Positions 1-12,649 of a stretch of 64,000 bases of DNA are shown one piece after another. Position numbers and translations under genes: made by a program. The notes beneath the pieces are model-generated. The model searched no databases. It saw only the letters and a list, made by a program, of their open reading frames with translations, and had not been told where the DNA came from. Position 1 is the first letter of the stretch; every line of letters starts with the position of its first letter. This DNA comes from Mesostigma viride (lineage: Eukaryota; Streptophyta; Mesostigmatophyceae; Mesostigmatales; Mesostigmataceae), in NCBI GenBank assembly GCA_009746045.1, contig RPFO01001075.1, forward strand, positions 52,501 through 116,500, read 5' to 3'.

Positions 1-758
1 TTTTACGAATAAAAAGCAAACCGGTCACGAAAAATGTCAGTTCATTTCCTTCACACGCCAATCCTTTCTCCTAATCTCCTTCGCACATAGATAGGCACAT
101 CCTAATACAGGTATGCGCATGCTTTGGCGTTCATTAGGGCACAAGCATGCTCTCAAGATCACAATCATGCATAGCAGTGACACCTCGGATAGGTAGCCGA
201 TGCCATCGCCTTCCACATGGCGTTGTGCCGTGTCGCGGTACACGGAGCTGCGGGGCCGAGACGATCGTTGCGTCCTGTTGTTGTTGACTTGTTGTTGTTG
301 TTGCCCACGCCGCCCATGGGCAGCAGGGCAAATCCGTCCCTCGGGCAAATCCGTCCCTCAATCCGCACACGTTCTAGACAGCAACTTCGCACCAACTCGG
401 AGGTCCAAGGACAACACCTAGGCTGCTGAAGTAATCGGCCAATCCGAATGGTCCGGGGGCCGCATGGCCGCTAGCGTTCCCGCCGTTCGCCAACAACATC
501 GCAGATCCGCACCACTGCGCTAAGGCGTGGGCACTTGGAACGATCCCCAGCTTACAGGTTGCAGGAGGGCACCCGGTCCCCCATTCCCCCTTCAAAGCAG
601 GAAGATAGCAAGAGATTGCAAAGATCAGTACACATGTAATAAAAAATGATGTAATTCATGAGAAAAGAAAACATAATTGCCACGCTGCAAATCGACGACT
701 AATCAAACCAACAAGGTATCGTTATGAATTATTATAGCTTCAGCTTGAGCTAACGGAT
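1..758. other. gene-free 5' flank of the omega-amidase gene
   Basis: I see no convincing coding sequence here. Open frames are short, and the glutamine/leucine runs they encode come from the GTT-rich repeat at 276-330. The last 150 bases are AT-rich and probably contain the promoter and 5' UTR of the omega-amidase gene starting at 759, but I see no clear TATA box. Confidence 0.5.
276..330. repeat. dispersed (GTT)n + GCCCACGCCGC..GGGCAGCAG repeat, copy 1
   Basis: A GTT tract runs into TTGCCCACGCCGCCCATGGG and then CAGCAG. The same tract-plus-tail recurs near 18241-18275, 18443-18482 and 18624-18672, so this is a dispersed family rather than a chance microsatellite. The tail has a short internal palindrome (CCCATGGG or CACATGTG). 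Confidence 0.55.
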
Positions 759-3700
759 ATGCTTCCTGACAAGGCAGTGTATTTGGCAGCTGGATCATTT
801 GCTGGAGCGGCTGCAATCAGGTTGCTGTCTTCAGGCTCAGCTTCCTCCTGGAAAGGAAAAGCTCCCCTGCGACCCAAGATGAACCCTATGACGGTGTGCG
901 CGACCCCGGCAAGCATCGCAGCGCGCAAACCGCCACAGCAGGCCCCTCCACCTTGCCCAGAAAAAGTAGGTTTGACGCCGCTTGTTTTTATAGTTGTATA
1001 ACAGTATACAATGTGGCCTTTCATAATGCGTATCATATACCTTCACTCATCCGAACAGGTGTTGTCGCATGCAGTACGATGCAATGCCAGCTATAACAGC
1101 GTCTCACGGCACCTAAAATGCATAATCCTAAAATGCATCGCCACTTTTGCCATGGTAATCGTGCTGCACCAATGCAGGTTAAATTCGCCCTCTGCCAACT
1201 TGCCGTCGGCGGAAATAAAGAGTCCAACATCGAGAATGCCCGCAACGCCATTATTGACGCTGCTGCGAAAGGTGCCGACGTTGTCATGTTGCCCGTGAGT
1301 GATTCACCACCAGTGTGCGACACAACTGCGCGCAGCGCTTGCTTGAGCCTTTCATCCGGCCACTTATCTGCCGAAGTTCTCCAGCTGACATTCTCTCAGC
1401 TTGCTCTGGTACTCCGAAATTCTTAAATATAACTCTTTTTCCCCCACTCTTCCCCCAACTGTGCTCAAAACCCGGTGATGCCCTTGGGCCTCTGGGTACG
1501 CATGGATGGATTTAGTACATCTAACATATTAGGGATCATAGAATTTTCCTTTCCCTTGTGTGGAAGGCACAGGCACGAACTGCTACAGGGTGGGGCGCAT
1601 CAAGGCAAGTTCCCCTTGGAACGCGCCAAGTCACGCCCCCTTCCCCTGCCAACGTGTTGCGCCCTACCTAGGAGCACTCATGACTGAGGCTCCGCTTTAT
1701 TCCTTTCTTTGTCCGCCCTCCCGCCCGCCCACCCGCCCACCGGCCCGCCTGCCCGCCCGCCTGTTCGTTCGTTCATCCATGCTTGCATGCATCTATTGCA
1801 CCCACCCACCCACCCACCCACCCACCCACCCACCCACCCACCCACCCACCCACCCACCCACCCACCCACCCACCCACCCACCCACCCACCCACCCACCCA
1901 CCCACCCACCCACCCACCCACCCCACCCACCCACCCACCCACTCACTCACTCACTCACTCACTCACTCACTCACTCACTCACTGATTGACGCACAGCAAG
2001 AGGGGGGCAGGGACTGCCCTCTTCTCTCATGGCCTGGAAGGCAACCCCCCTAGGACCGCGGTCAGAGGAAGGCGACGCCATCCCATCGATAAACTACAAC
2101 GGGCAGGTCGTTTGAACCTGTTCCTAGCCCATGCGCGTCCGCCTCTCTCGCTCAACGCCCACTTTCTGTTGTTGTGTGGTCCTGTCGCGCACACCACCCT
2201 GCGGATTTGACACCCATGCGTGCACGCAGGAGATGTGGAACTGCACGTACAGCAATGCGAGCTTCCCCATATTCGCCGAGGACATCGAGGGGGGTGCCTC
2301 ACCCTCAGTGCAGATGATGGCAGACACCGCGCGGTTGTGCGGCGTCACCATCGTGGGAGGTGAGGTGGGGGGGGTGTGCAGTTGTTGAGGGCCATGCTGC
2401 GGACTTCATTTGTGCGAAAGTGGTTTGTGCGGACAGAATCTTTACAGAGGGTGTTTGAGCAACGGGTGTTTTCAGGCCCCATGATGCACATGAGGAGCAA
2501 TGGCTGTGAAGGACGGCCCATCGTTGGAAAAGGTCTGCCTGTGAGCAGCGCGGAATGCATGTGCTGCTGCGTGCAGGTAGGGCTGCTTGTGCAAAGGGCT
2601 GCGTTGGAGCCATGGTCAACCTGCCTGATGCAGGCTGGCATCCAGACAGCTGAAGCCCAGGGCCCCTAGCTGAGGAGAGCAGGCCATATCCCCTCAGCTC
2701 AAAAATTCCGACCATTTCCAGGCCTGCACATCCACATCTGCCCCTAGGGCAGTCTTGATGCCCCTGTAGGCTTCTTGCATCTGAGCAGCATTATTGCTGG
2801 CATGCAGGCCGCAGCGCATCGGCACAATCACCTCGCTCAGAGGACCAATAAAAAAGATTGAGGCTTTGTGGCTGCTCCCCCCCCGCCCCCCTCTCTCTAC
2901 CCCCCCTCACCCCTCTCAGCCCCCCTCACACCATGATGTGTCATGTCCGGCCCCCCTTTTCATATTTTATGTGAGGCCCAACCCCCCGAATGCCTCATGT
3001 TCACCTGGACCAAGTGTCTGGTCCTTGTTATCGGTTGGATCGCCTCGACGAGGGCTGTTCCAACCGTAGGCGTGCCAAGGAACGCGCGCCTCATCTTGCT
3101 CTCATCTCTCATGCATGCCTTGTCCTTGCAACCTGGGATGGCTAGCCAACATGGGTCTGCTACTGCCATCGTCAGTTCTACTGCCTCTCATACACAGATG
3201 TGACCACAGCGCTGGCCAAACCACCAGCGAAGTACCCATGACCGCTGGCACCGCTGGCACCACCATCGCTGGATGGCCGGACATGTGCAGAGGAAGGCTC
3301 CCCGCAGCAGCTCGGCTGCTCTGTCTCGCTTCACCATGCTGACTGCGTATCCATGACAGCACATCGCCGTGCGCATCATCATGTGGGCCGTTGTTGTTGT
3401 GCTCCCCTTGTGTATGTGCTCCCCTTTGTGCTCCCCTTGTCCCTGTGCACGGCAGGGTCGATCCCAGAGCGTTGCGGCGACAAGCTTTACAACACAAGCT
3501 GCGTGTTTGACACCCAGGGAGCCCTCAAGGGCAAGCACCGGAAGGTGAGGAATGCTAACGAGGCAAAACGTGTGAGAACCAGCTTGTCTACGTCCCAAGG
3601 GGCGGGCTGTTTACAGGCGCGTGTTATTTTTTATCCGTGCTGTTTCGCAGCAGGCGCCACTGGCAAGGGGACTTGCACGGGATCCCTACGGGGTTGGCTT

Positions 3701-6700
3701 GCGATAACGTTGTACACGTGTCTACCCAGCAGTGATAGTGCAGATGTCAGTGGTACGGTAGATGGCGTTGGTCACCTGACAAGAAAGGGAAGCGGTCCCT
3801 TTCCTTGCGGCATCCTTAAGTGCTCCGCTGCACATCGCAGGTCGCAGTTTCCCAAGAGGTACGGGCATTAGGTTGCGCCCCATGCATATGCGGAGCACCG
3901 GTGGTTATGGTCTACTGCGTAGTATGATATGATGACCACACGGGGGACTGATGATACGTGTATGCATCCTCAGAAGCGGATGTGGTGGTGCCTGTCAGGC
4001 ATACAGGGGGGTTCCCAGGGCAGGGTACTTGTGTGGGCCGGGCACGCACATTTGCTCACGTGCTGGGTCGCTCATGAAGGCATGGGCCCTTGATCCGTGT
4101 CCTGTTCTCCGTCACGGCCGTGGCCGTGTACCTTCCTGTCCTCCATGAGGTGCTACTAGCAGCTGCTGCACCGTGGACAAAGCATGCTGGCAAGGTTACT
4201 GTGCTGCCGGGCGGTTGTTGTTCTCTCCACAGTACTGATGGGGGGTTGTGTCTTGCTTTGCCTTCGTATGGCCTAATCACATGGGGAAGGTTTCCATTTT
4301 TTCTGAGATCTTGGGAAGGCTGTCAAGTACCGTAGGGAGCAGTTATCAGTCATGTGATGTTGCGTTGTCAGCCGGCGCTGCTGTTGAGCCCAGTCGTGGT
4401 CTGGGCCGTTTCTTGACGTTCGGAGCGCAAATTCAATACTTGTGCTGCTTCCCTGCTGATGTCCTCATGCAAGCCAGCTTGCAAGACTTAACAAGTGTCT
4501 GTCATAGGAGCATTCTGGCACATGGCACACGCGGCAGCGAACAGCCCTCCCCCGCGGCGCATGTGCTGTGGGCTTAGTGTGTGCACACCCTCTCCTCCCT
4601 TTCCTTCTCGCCCTTCCTCCTCAGGTGCACCTGTTTGACATCGACATTCCCGGCAAGATTACGTTCCGCGAGTCCGACACGCTAACCGCGGGCGAGGGCC
4701 TCACGGTGGTGGACACGGGTGCGTGCGCGTTCACCGCCGTTCCAGCCGCCCACCCATCGAGGGACGCAACCCACTCACCCACCCATCCAGCGACCTATTT
4801 CCTCATGAAAGTGCCCCCATCGCTTCCTGTGTGACTCGAGAAAGCGACTCGGGGACTATCTGCGTATACAATGTGGCATAACGCGCTTGTCAAGGCAGCG
4901 CAATCGCTTGAGCAGTGAAGAATAGAAAGTAAGAAATAAATAAGGGCTATTGGAAAGCAAAGGGTCCAATAGAGAGCAAGAGAAATGCCAAGTGTGCTGG
5001 TATCCCTCCCTGGGACAGACTCGGGGTGTCCCATGGAGATACCTTTCCTTTCCTTCGAGCCGAACGGACCCCCTACATGCCGCAGTCTTGCCTGCAGCGG
5101 TGCCTTGCCCTGCCGTGTCTCCCACGTCGTGAATGGCTCGAGTCTCCACCAGGTCCCCGCGATTCCCAGCGCGATTTCCTCTTTTTGTGCGCCTTGTCCA
5201 GTGTGCGGCACGACTACTTTTCGCCGCGCGCCGTGTCCAGTGTGCGGCGACCGCATCGCATGGCACAACACCGCATGGCGCAGCCGCACTCGTTTCGTGC
5301 GGCCCCACCGTAAAGTGGGTCGTCCTCTGCTGAAGCGCGTGCGGACGTCGCCTTCCTTCCCACCATGCGCATCCCTACTTGCGCATGGTGACGTCTGTGG
5401 CGGTGTTTGCGTGCCATGCATGCGGTACCTGCTGCTGGTTGTCACGTGCACCTCCAGCACATTACAGGTCGTCTCTCACCTCACAGAAAGATCCCCCACA
5501 GTTATGCCCATTAGCGACATGGCGACGCCACGCGCGCTCATGCCTCCACATCGTCCGCCACTCGATATCCCGGCCCCCACTGTGCCACCCATGCACCTCT
5601 GGCCCCTTTCCCACCATCCGCCCCTTTCGCCATCCCCTCCTGGCCCCCTCCTCGGCCCGCCCGCGCCCTGACAATGGTACCACCATCCGTGCGCTGATGC
5701 TTGCACACGCGTTGCCGCAGCCGTGGGCCGCCTGGCGGTGGGCATCTGCTATGACATCCGCTTCCCCGAGATGGCGTTGCTGGCGGCGGCAAGGGGTGCG
5801 TATGCTAGCGCTAGCGTATGTCACCTGACTCGTGTCTACCAGCACCAGAGATGGCCGTGCTGCAGAGCTGGCGGCCACAAGGGGTGCGCCGCCTTACCTT
5901 CATGTCCGCTAGGGGACTATCGTCCAGCAGCTGCGAACGCCAGGGGAACGCGCTGCAGAGCGGTCGCTTGCGTTGCAACGCTAGCCCTGGCATCGGCGCG
6001 AGCTTAGGTCTACTCGCGCGCCAGCATGCGCAAATGGGCTTGGATTTCAGCTCCAGCACTGGCTGTCTGCGCACGTGCGTCTTAGTGACAGAGGCCGAGA
6101 CGCGTGTGGACAGAAACATGAACCACGAGCGAACCACGTGTGTGGACAGAAAGATGTGGGATGGGTGCCATGTCTCGAGTTTTTGTCGGTGTGTGGCCAG
6201 CCCCCGGTCATGATGGTGGAAGACTGGTGCCATCCTGCCACTCGGCCCGGCAAGCCAAGTGACGCTGCCTCCCATTCCGCTGATCGTGCGCCATGCCACG
6301 TGCCTGCCTGCCTGCTGCCCCCCAGGTGCGCACATCATGTGCTACCCGGGCGCCTTCAACATGACGACGGGGCCCATGCACTGGGAGCTGCTGCAGCGCG
6401 CGCGGTGAGCGGGGAAAGGGTGGCGTTGTGCGTGGGCAGGGTTGGTCAAGTCATGCCCATGTGATGATTTCTTGGATGGCTCTGCTGCAGAGCGGTGAGT
6501 GGGCGACGTCGTAAGTGGGCATGGTTTCTGGAGCGTTCTACGTGCCTGCACGGATTGTGACGGTTTCTTTGGAAAAACTCCTGCAGCACCGCCTGCGGTG
6601 AGAGGCGTGAGAGGCGCGAGCATTACCCAGCCGTGTGCACGGAGAGCCAAGATGCCTTGCGCTGGCGTCCGCCACGGGGCTGTGCTGGTGTAGCCTGGGT

Positions 6701-9700
6701 GTTCATGAGGCCTGGTCAGTATGGCTCTGCCCGCGGATGCAATGCGGCGCCGCCCATCTTGCAGTGTAACCATTGCTCTAATACTTGGGCTACCTTCTGC
6801 GAGAGGACATGGGCGGTCAAGAGATGGCAGATCGGCGGAACCTGGCCCCCGTGCATCTTTTGCTTGCATCTGCATTCTGCCACCCCACATCCCCGGCCTC
6901 ATGGTTTGGTCTCGCTTCCCTCGCGATAGCTGGCTTTGGCCGTGCAGAGACACGGATCAAGGGTCCATTGTTGCTGGACTTGCTTCCACGCGACGCGGCT
7001 GAGGCATGCCTGTCCTTTTCTGCGGCCTTGCTGTGTGCATGTGGGCGCGGGGAGCGGTCGGGTTGGGGGCTGTCTTCCCCGTACATCCTCCCTCCCATTG
7101 GCCGACGTGGATGTCGGCGCTGCCTGGGGCGCGTGGGTCCACCCTGCATGGGAACGCATGCAGGGCGGTGGACAACCAGGTGCGTCCAGACAACGGTGGT
7201 GCTTTCTGATGTACTGCGCTGGCCTTGAAGGTACTTGCATCCACTGTGGGGGTGGGGCAAAGCATGCCGATGGCAGTGGCAAGTGACAGAAGCGTGTCCA
7301 GGTGGTGCTGTGGATGGCATTATATTGGCCAGGGCAGGGCAGGGCAGGGCAGGGCAGGGCAGGGCAGGGCAGGGCAGGGCAGGGCAGGGCAGGGCAGGGC
7401 AGGGCAGGGCAGGGCAGGGCAGGGCAGGGCAGGGCAGGGCAGGGCAGGGCAGGGCAGGGCAGGGCAGCTCAATAGCTGCATCACGCTGCATTAATACGAC
7501 ACAACCAGCACTGGTTTGCAATTAAGATACACTTGGAAACAATGGATCACTTCTAGACGACCTGAAACCCGTGAACACTTTGCGCTTGGGACAAGGTCGC
7601 GTGAGGCATGGCCAGGCTTCACTTTGGCTGATACACAAAGACATACACAAGGCCTAGCTTTGTTTCGTTGGCTCAGGGGCGCATGTGCCTGAAAACGCAT
7701 GACGGTGTCTGTAAGCATGTAAGCCTTTAAGAGCATCATGGACTGTAGAGCATAGTATGCTGTGAATTGTTGAAAGGCATTGAAGTGAGTATCGTTAACA
7801 CTGAGACCCAATAAAAACTAGTGAGGACTATCAAAATGACTACTATACATGTTTTGCCCCACCCAGTCACTGATGCTAATCTGCTGTTACTACCTGGTCA
7901 TCATCAGTGCTGCAGCGCGTGGCATCTCTATTCATCGCCCTGCATTCGAATCTCCCTAACAGACCTACCCACCCCGTCTGACTCCATCACAGACACAAGT
8001 CCATCACAGGAGCACACAGATACAGGTTTATTGATCTTGGCTTTTAGCAAAATAGAAACTGCCTCGACGGACGTAGACGTTCCGCATGCACCCCTTCTGT
8101 GCCCATGCCACTCCCACGCCACTGTGGCTAGTACCCGCAGTCCCCGTCCACCCTTTTCGGTTACTTTTCAGGTACTGTGCCCTTTTCGGTTGTGATCCTC
8201 CACAGGATGGTCAACCATGCTGAGTCGCGAACAGGAACGGCCGTGGGCGATGGGGCATGGTTTTGGGGCCGTTACTCATGGGTCTTGGCCATACATGGCC
8301 ATGGTCATGCGACGGGGACGCATGCCATCGTGCCCCCCCCCCCCCTCCCTTGGGTGCAGATGTTCGTGGCCACCTGCTCGCCTGCCAGGGACCCCTCGGC
8401 ATCCTACGTGGCATACGGCCACTCGATGATTGTCGGGCCGGTGAGTGGCCCTTGCGCCATCGGGGCTGGGAGGGAGGGGATGCATAGGGCTGGTTGGACG
8501 GCAGATGGGAAGCAGCCTCTTGGGAGACAGGGGTCTGCCATGCCTCCAAGTGATGACGGGTGGCTTTGCTGCTTGCTGCGTTATTTTCTAGGGCTGTGTT
8601 CTGGAGAGAACTGGTGCTTCCGTGCTCCCTATCAGACAGTACAAGCCCTTCACACCAACGGGTACGCATTTGCTTGGTGCACTACGCTATCATGCTGACG
8701 AGGCTCCCACTTTCTGAGCCTCCACGGGGCTTTCCCAGTGGGGGCTAGCGCTGTGTTGTGGACTGATGCCGTCGTGGCCAGCGGCATGTTTCTTGGGGGG
8801 GGCAAGAGGCGCCCGCCGGGTGTCTTCCGTCAGCTGTACCCACCTATGAGCAATCAAATGCCCCACAGCGCAGTTTTTGGATGTGTGGTTCAGCAAGGCA
8901 GCCGCATGCGTGCCAGTTATACATCCACGGTCCGGTGTGTTTCCCTTTGCCACGTTGACCTGTCCAGGCCACACTGTGCTACCTTGCGTAACTGTTCCTC
9001 TGCCATCCGTCACCTCATCATGCCGTCATCTCACAGTGGGTACTGAAACTTGCCCCTTGCCCCACCGTCCACCCACCCACCCTGCTGATTTTCCGAAATC
9101 ACACGCCAGCTAATCCATGCGGATGCACCCCCCCCCCCCCCCTTCTTTCTTCTTGCTAATCTCGCGCGCCGCGTGTTGGCTGCTCCCACCCGCATCTCCT
9201 GCGATTCCATGGGCAGTTGGGGGACATCGTCTGCTCGGCGGACCACCTGCCAGGGACCGTCATCGGCACGCTGGACATGACCAAGGTGGCGGAGTGCCGG
9301 TGGGTGGTGGGCGCATCCTTTGTGGGTGGGGCTCTTTTATACGTTCGTGTGTCATCGTTTACAATGGGTGCTTATAGCCCAATGCTGCTAAGAAGTCCTT
9401 GTAGCCAGTGTTTGTGATCAGAAGCACAACCACCGCAGGCGCATGGTCGCTGTGGGACATGCTTGCATATGTCACGGCGTTTGCGAAACCCATGCCTGTC
9501 GGCAATGAATGCATCCCCGTAAAGCAATGCATCCCCGTAAACCATGGATTCCATTTCATGGTGAAATGCTTACTTGTGGTAGCAGGGGCGTGGCGGCTGA
9601 CAGGGCCATACAGCTTCCAAGTGCCAACTGTGTGCTGATGTTTGGTTTTCCGGATTTTTGCGGGCGTGGCATGTGCTCAGGCTCCAACAGCGATGTCACG

Positions 9701-10509
9701 CTGAGCGATAATTACGAGAAGGTGGATTCCGGACCCGTTCCTAAAACCCCCGAATAGCATTCACACTGGGAGTACTCCCACCTGAACGGCAATGCCGTCC
9801 AAATTTGTATAGTGACCCCACTCCCATCAGAATTTTTTAAAACAATACTGTGGCTATTTTCGGTGGGAGTAAACGGGACGGCTCCACAGCGGGACCAGAC
9901 CAGGTTTGAACCAACTCCAACCCAACATTGCCGCTGTCCCACCCATTCCCCCCCCCCACTGCGCAGACCAGACTTTGGATCAGTATCCATTCCGTACCCG
10001 CGTACTGGTCGCTGTGTTGGCCCTGGCAGCCTCTCCGAGGTGTCAACACACGCGGCCCTGTCCCATCTAGGTTGACCGTAATTTGACCCCAATCGCTAGG
10101 CGACACTACTGGGCGTCGACGCAGGTCACACACGGGTCAGTCTTAAAACGCACCGAATATCCGGGCTTTAGCCTGCCAGTCCCAACAAGTCAGCGGACTT
10201 TTTGTTCAGTGTGAAAATGCTGTCAGTGTCTGTCACTTTTTATGTACATGCAATATTTCGGGGGGTACTGTGATGCCATAATAGGCATTCATGACCCTGT
10301 TCTGTGTATATGATGCCCAAGATCATGCACCATGTATGTGCTATCCTACAACCGGCACTGTTTACTACGTTATATGTCTGGCTACTGTTGACATGCTGTG
10401 ATGCTCCTCGTGGTCTGGCCTGTGGGTGTCCCTTCACAGGAGGAATATGCCCCTGCAGATGCAGCGGCGAGGAGATGTCTACTGTCTCGAGGACGTGACG
10501 GCGCGGTAA
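759..10509 (+). CDS. NIT2: omega-amidase (NIT2-like, nitrilase superfamily), 11 exons
   Basis: Hydrolyses the omega-amide of 2-oxoglutaramate and 2-oxosuccinamate, closing glutamine/asparagine transamination. Exons: 759-965, 1178-1294, 2230-2359, 3456-3544, 4625-4718, 5721-5795, 6326-6404, 7164-7179, 8360-8440, 9217-9299, 10440-10509. Every intron is GT..AG and the phases fit, giving 346 residues. The nitrilase triad is present: Glu109 (LPEMWN, first codon of exon 3), Lys181 (KHRK, last codon of exon 4) and Cys222 (GICYD). Family signatures [39 protein letters not shown] and GHSMIVGP follow in order, and the C-terminus is of plant type (QRRGDVY). Exon 1 encodes about 69 Ala/Ser/Lys/Arg-rich residues resembling a plastid or mitochondrial transit peptide. 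That exon is inferred from a GTAGGT donor and an in-phase acceptor. Otherwise translation would start at the ATG at 1172, giving 279 residues, close to the cytosolic animal enzyme. Exon 8 is a 16-nt microexon. Confidence 0.93.
1800..1982. repeat. (CCCA)n-(CTCA)n microsatellite in omega-amidase intron 2
   Basis: About 140 bases of CCCA units switch to about 40 bases of CTCA units. The array lies entirely within the intron at 1295-2229. The His-Pro-Thr open frames over it are only translations of the tandem repeat. Confidence 0.97.
7328..7467. repeat. (AGGGC)n pentanucleotide array in omega-amidase intron 8
   Basis: About 27 nearly perfect AGGGC units lie in the intron at 7180-8359, just downstream of the 16-nt microexon. 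The G-rich sense strand could form stacked G structures. It is not the plant or Chlamydomonas telomere unit. Confidence 0.97.
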
Positions 10510-11273
10510 CACCCTGGGGATCACCTCTTTATCTATTTGCAGCTCTTCCATTCCCACCTGTCTTCAGGCGCTCTGGATTCCATCCGAGGGAGCCCTTTTG
10601 GTGCCTCAGACGCTTGCTCAAGGGGCCACACGGCGGGTCAGAGTGGCCTCGCTTGTTGCAAGCAGAATGGACTTTCTTCAGTAACCGGAGACAGATGATG
10701 TCAGGTGGATTGTGATGACAGGAGGTCGCTTCGGGGGACCTCCAAGAGAAGACCAACACATGGCATCTGTGATTGACCCACAAGTGGCTGCAATGGCCAC
10801 TGTTCCGTGCCGATTCCTATAAGTAATTAAGTACTTGCAGATGATATCATGATAATATTTACTACATAATAACACAGTGACATTGTTGTGGATAACATCG
10901 AGATCTAACGTGACGTCGTGTGCACAACCCTCGACTCTCGACCTGGCCTGCCTAGCTGCATGTGTCCCATGCAATCGCTCAGCTAGCAGTGGCTCAGACC
11001 TTCATGTTTCTCCCTTTAGTATCTAAATTTCCTGCTTTGTTTTCATGATTTGTACCATGTAAGAATTCATTATTGATTAGAGACAACTACATATTAATTC
11101 ATTACGTATTAATGTACTTACAAGTCTAGATCTTAATAACATTAATTCATGTTCCCCTGATTGCGTCATGCGAGCATAATTCCTCAGTGGGAGAGGAACA
11201 TGGGATGGAATTAATTAATGAATGAAACTCGTGCTCCCGTTGGGGAGTCACGGAGCATTAACCCCGATGGATG
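10510..11273. other. 3' flank of omega-amidase; intergenic
   Basis: This starts right after the TAA at 10507-10509. It becomes AT-rich from about 10820 and holds several ATTAAT motifs near 11080-11220. I see no supported gene or RNA. Confidence 0.5.
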
Positions 11274-11612
11274 GAGGGAGGGAGGGAGGGAGGAAGGGAG
11301 GGAGGGAGGGAGGGAGGGAGGGAGGGAGGGAGGGAGAGAGGGAGGGAGGGAGGGAGGGAGGGAGGGAGGGAGGGAGGGAGGGAGGGAGGGAGGGAGGGAG
11401 GGAGGGAGGGACGGACGGACGGACGGACGGACGGACGGACGGACGGACGGACGGACGGACGGACGGACGGACGGACGGACGGACGGACGGACGGACGGAC
11501 GGACGGACGGACGGACGGACGGACGGACGGACGGACGGACGGACGGATGGATGGATGGATGCATGGACGGATGGATGGATGGATGGATTGGGATGGGTGG
11601 GTGGGTGAGTGG
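11270..11612. repeat. compound tetranucleotide microsatellite GGGA-GGAC-GGAT-GGGT
   Basis: About 140 bases of GGGA, about 135 of GGAC and about 45 of GGAT follow one another, then a few GGGT units. Each block differs from the next by one base, which suggests serial point mutation and expansion. All open frames here (Arg-Pro-Ser-Val, Gly-Gly-Arg-Glu and so on) are repeat translations. Confidence 0.97.
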
Positions 11613-12169
11613 GTGGGTACACGCAATCCTAAAGCTATAGCAATACCAAGAATGGGCCGTTGCCCAGTATTACTCGGGGGGGGGGGGGGGGGGGGGGGGG
11701 GGTGGAGAAGGGTAGTGCTGGAGTTGGGGGTGGGGGTGAAGGGGGTGTAGCCTCCTCCCCATGGGGGGGGAGGAGGGTGGCGATTGGGGTTAATGCTTTT
11801 CAACGCATGGAGTCTTTCTTTCAGGGTGGATATATGCGTCATCTCCGTCCTGGCTGGGGTGGCCGACGTGGATATCGACATCAACTGAGCCTCGTCCCGC
11901 TCAAGGCGGGCCAAGAGGCGAGTGAGGCCTGGAAAGATGGCAGGAGGGTTGACCGAGGGGTGCCTGGCGACCTTGCATCCCGTTCATGCTCGCACGGTGC
12001 GACATGGAGATGGAAAGGGGCATGTTTATTAATAAAGGCTGCATGTGCCCAAAGCCTATTGTACCGCGAGGCCGCGAGGTTGTGCCCATAATTATACCGG
12101 GCGCCATCGATCGATCCCGGCTCACCGGGGACGCGCGTTGACGACGATGCTGCAGGGGCCGGCGGGTGC
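11613..12169. other. intergenic, with poly-G tract 11676-11702
   Basis: This holds a run of 27 G and other G-rich stretches (to about 11775), followed by unremarkable GC-rich sequence. I see no supported gene. Confidence 0.5.
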
Positions 12170-12467
12170 TGCACCTTCTGCTTCTTCTTGGGGGCAGCCA
12201 CATTCGTGCGGACCCCATTGATGAAGAGGGTCGGGCGGTCGCCGGCGAGGCGGACGAAGACGCGGACATGGCGCAGCCTAGCTAGCATCTGCCGCTTCCG
12301 CGGTAGCTAGCAGGGCATATTCTTTTCTCGGAGCTGCTCTGGGGAGAGTAGATCGTCGATGCTGGGGTCGTTCCGTCCGCGTGCAGGCGATGACGAGCTT
12401 GAAGGACTTTCACCTTGCTGGTAACACTCGTGAAGGTCACGCGGATGGGGCCAGGCTGGCCAGCCAT
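12170..12467 (-). pseudogene. LINE ORF1-like RNA-binding protein fragment
   Basis: On the minus strand two overlapping frames together resemble the nucleic-acid-binding part of LINE ORF1 proteins. One piece reads PIRVTFTSVTSKVKVLQAR (a PR(P/I)(V/I)xVxF..KxxVL-type strand-helix). It is followed in another frame by IDDLLSPEQLREKN, and then by VRVFVRLAGDRPTLFINGVR. The frame change marks it as broken. It lies downstream, in the same orientation, of a reverse-transcriptase fragment at about 12650-13200. That is the wrong order for one intact LINE, so this is a separate or rearranged copy. The assignment rests on motif resemblance only. Confidence 0.4.
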
Positions 12468-12649
12468 CCATGCGGCCGACTGAATGTGAATGCGCTCGCT
12501 ACCCAGCTGAAGCTTCTAGGTGATGAGCGCTCCCTGTGCAGCCGATTGGCGATCGAGTGTTGTGTCTGTCTCCTGCGCCCCCCCCACCGTAAAGAAACGA
12601 ACGACTATACTGCGTGAGCGATACTCGTCTTCTAGATACCGTGCGGGGA

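Noticed and set aside
1709-2053. His-Pro-Thr and Gly-Trp-Val repeat open frames
   Set aside because: They are translations of the CCCA/CTCA microsatellite inside an omega-amidase intron.
4795-5460. 221-codon minus-strand open frame
   Set aside because: Lies antisense in an omega-amidase intron, with no recognisable domain and several overlapping alternatives in other frames.
7328-7467. Interstitial telomere-like array
   Set aside because: The unit AGGGC is not TTTAGGG, TTTTAGGG or TTAGGG, and the array is within an intron.
11211-11914. Long Arg-Pro-Ser-Val, Asp-Gly-Arg-Thr and Gly-Gly-Arg-Glu open frames
   Set aside because: They arise in all frames from the tetranucleotide array; no coding signal outside it.
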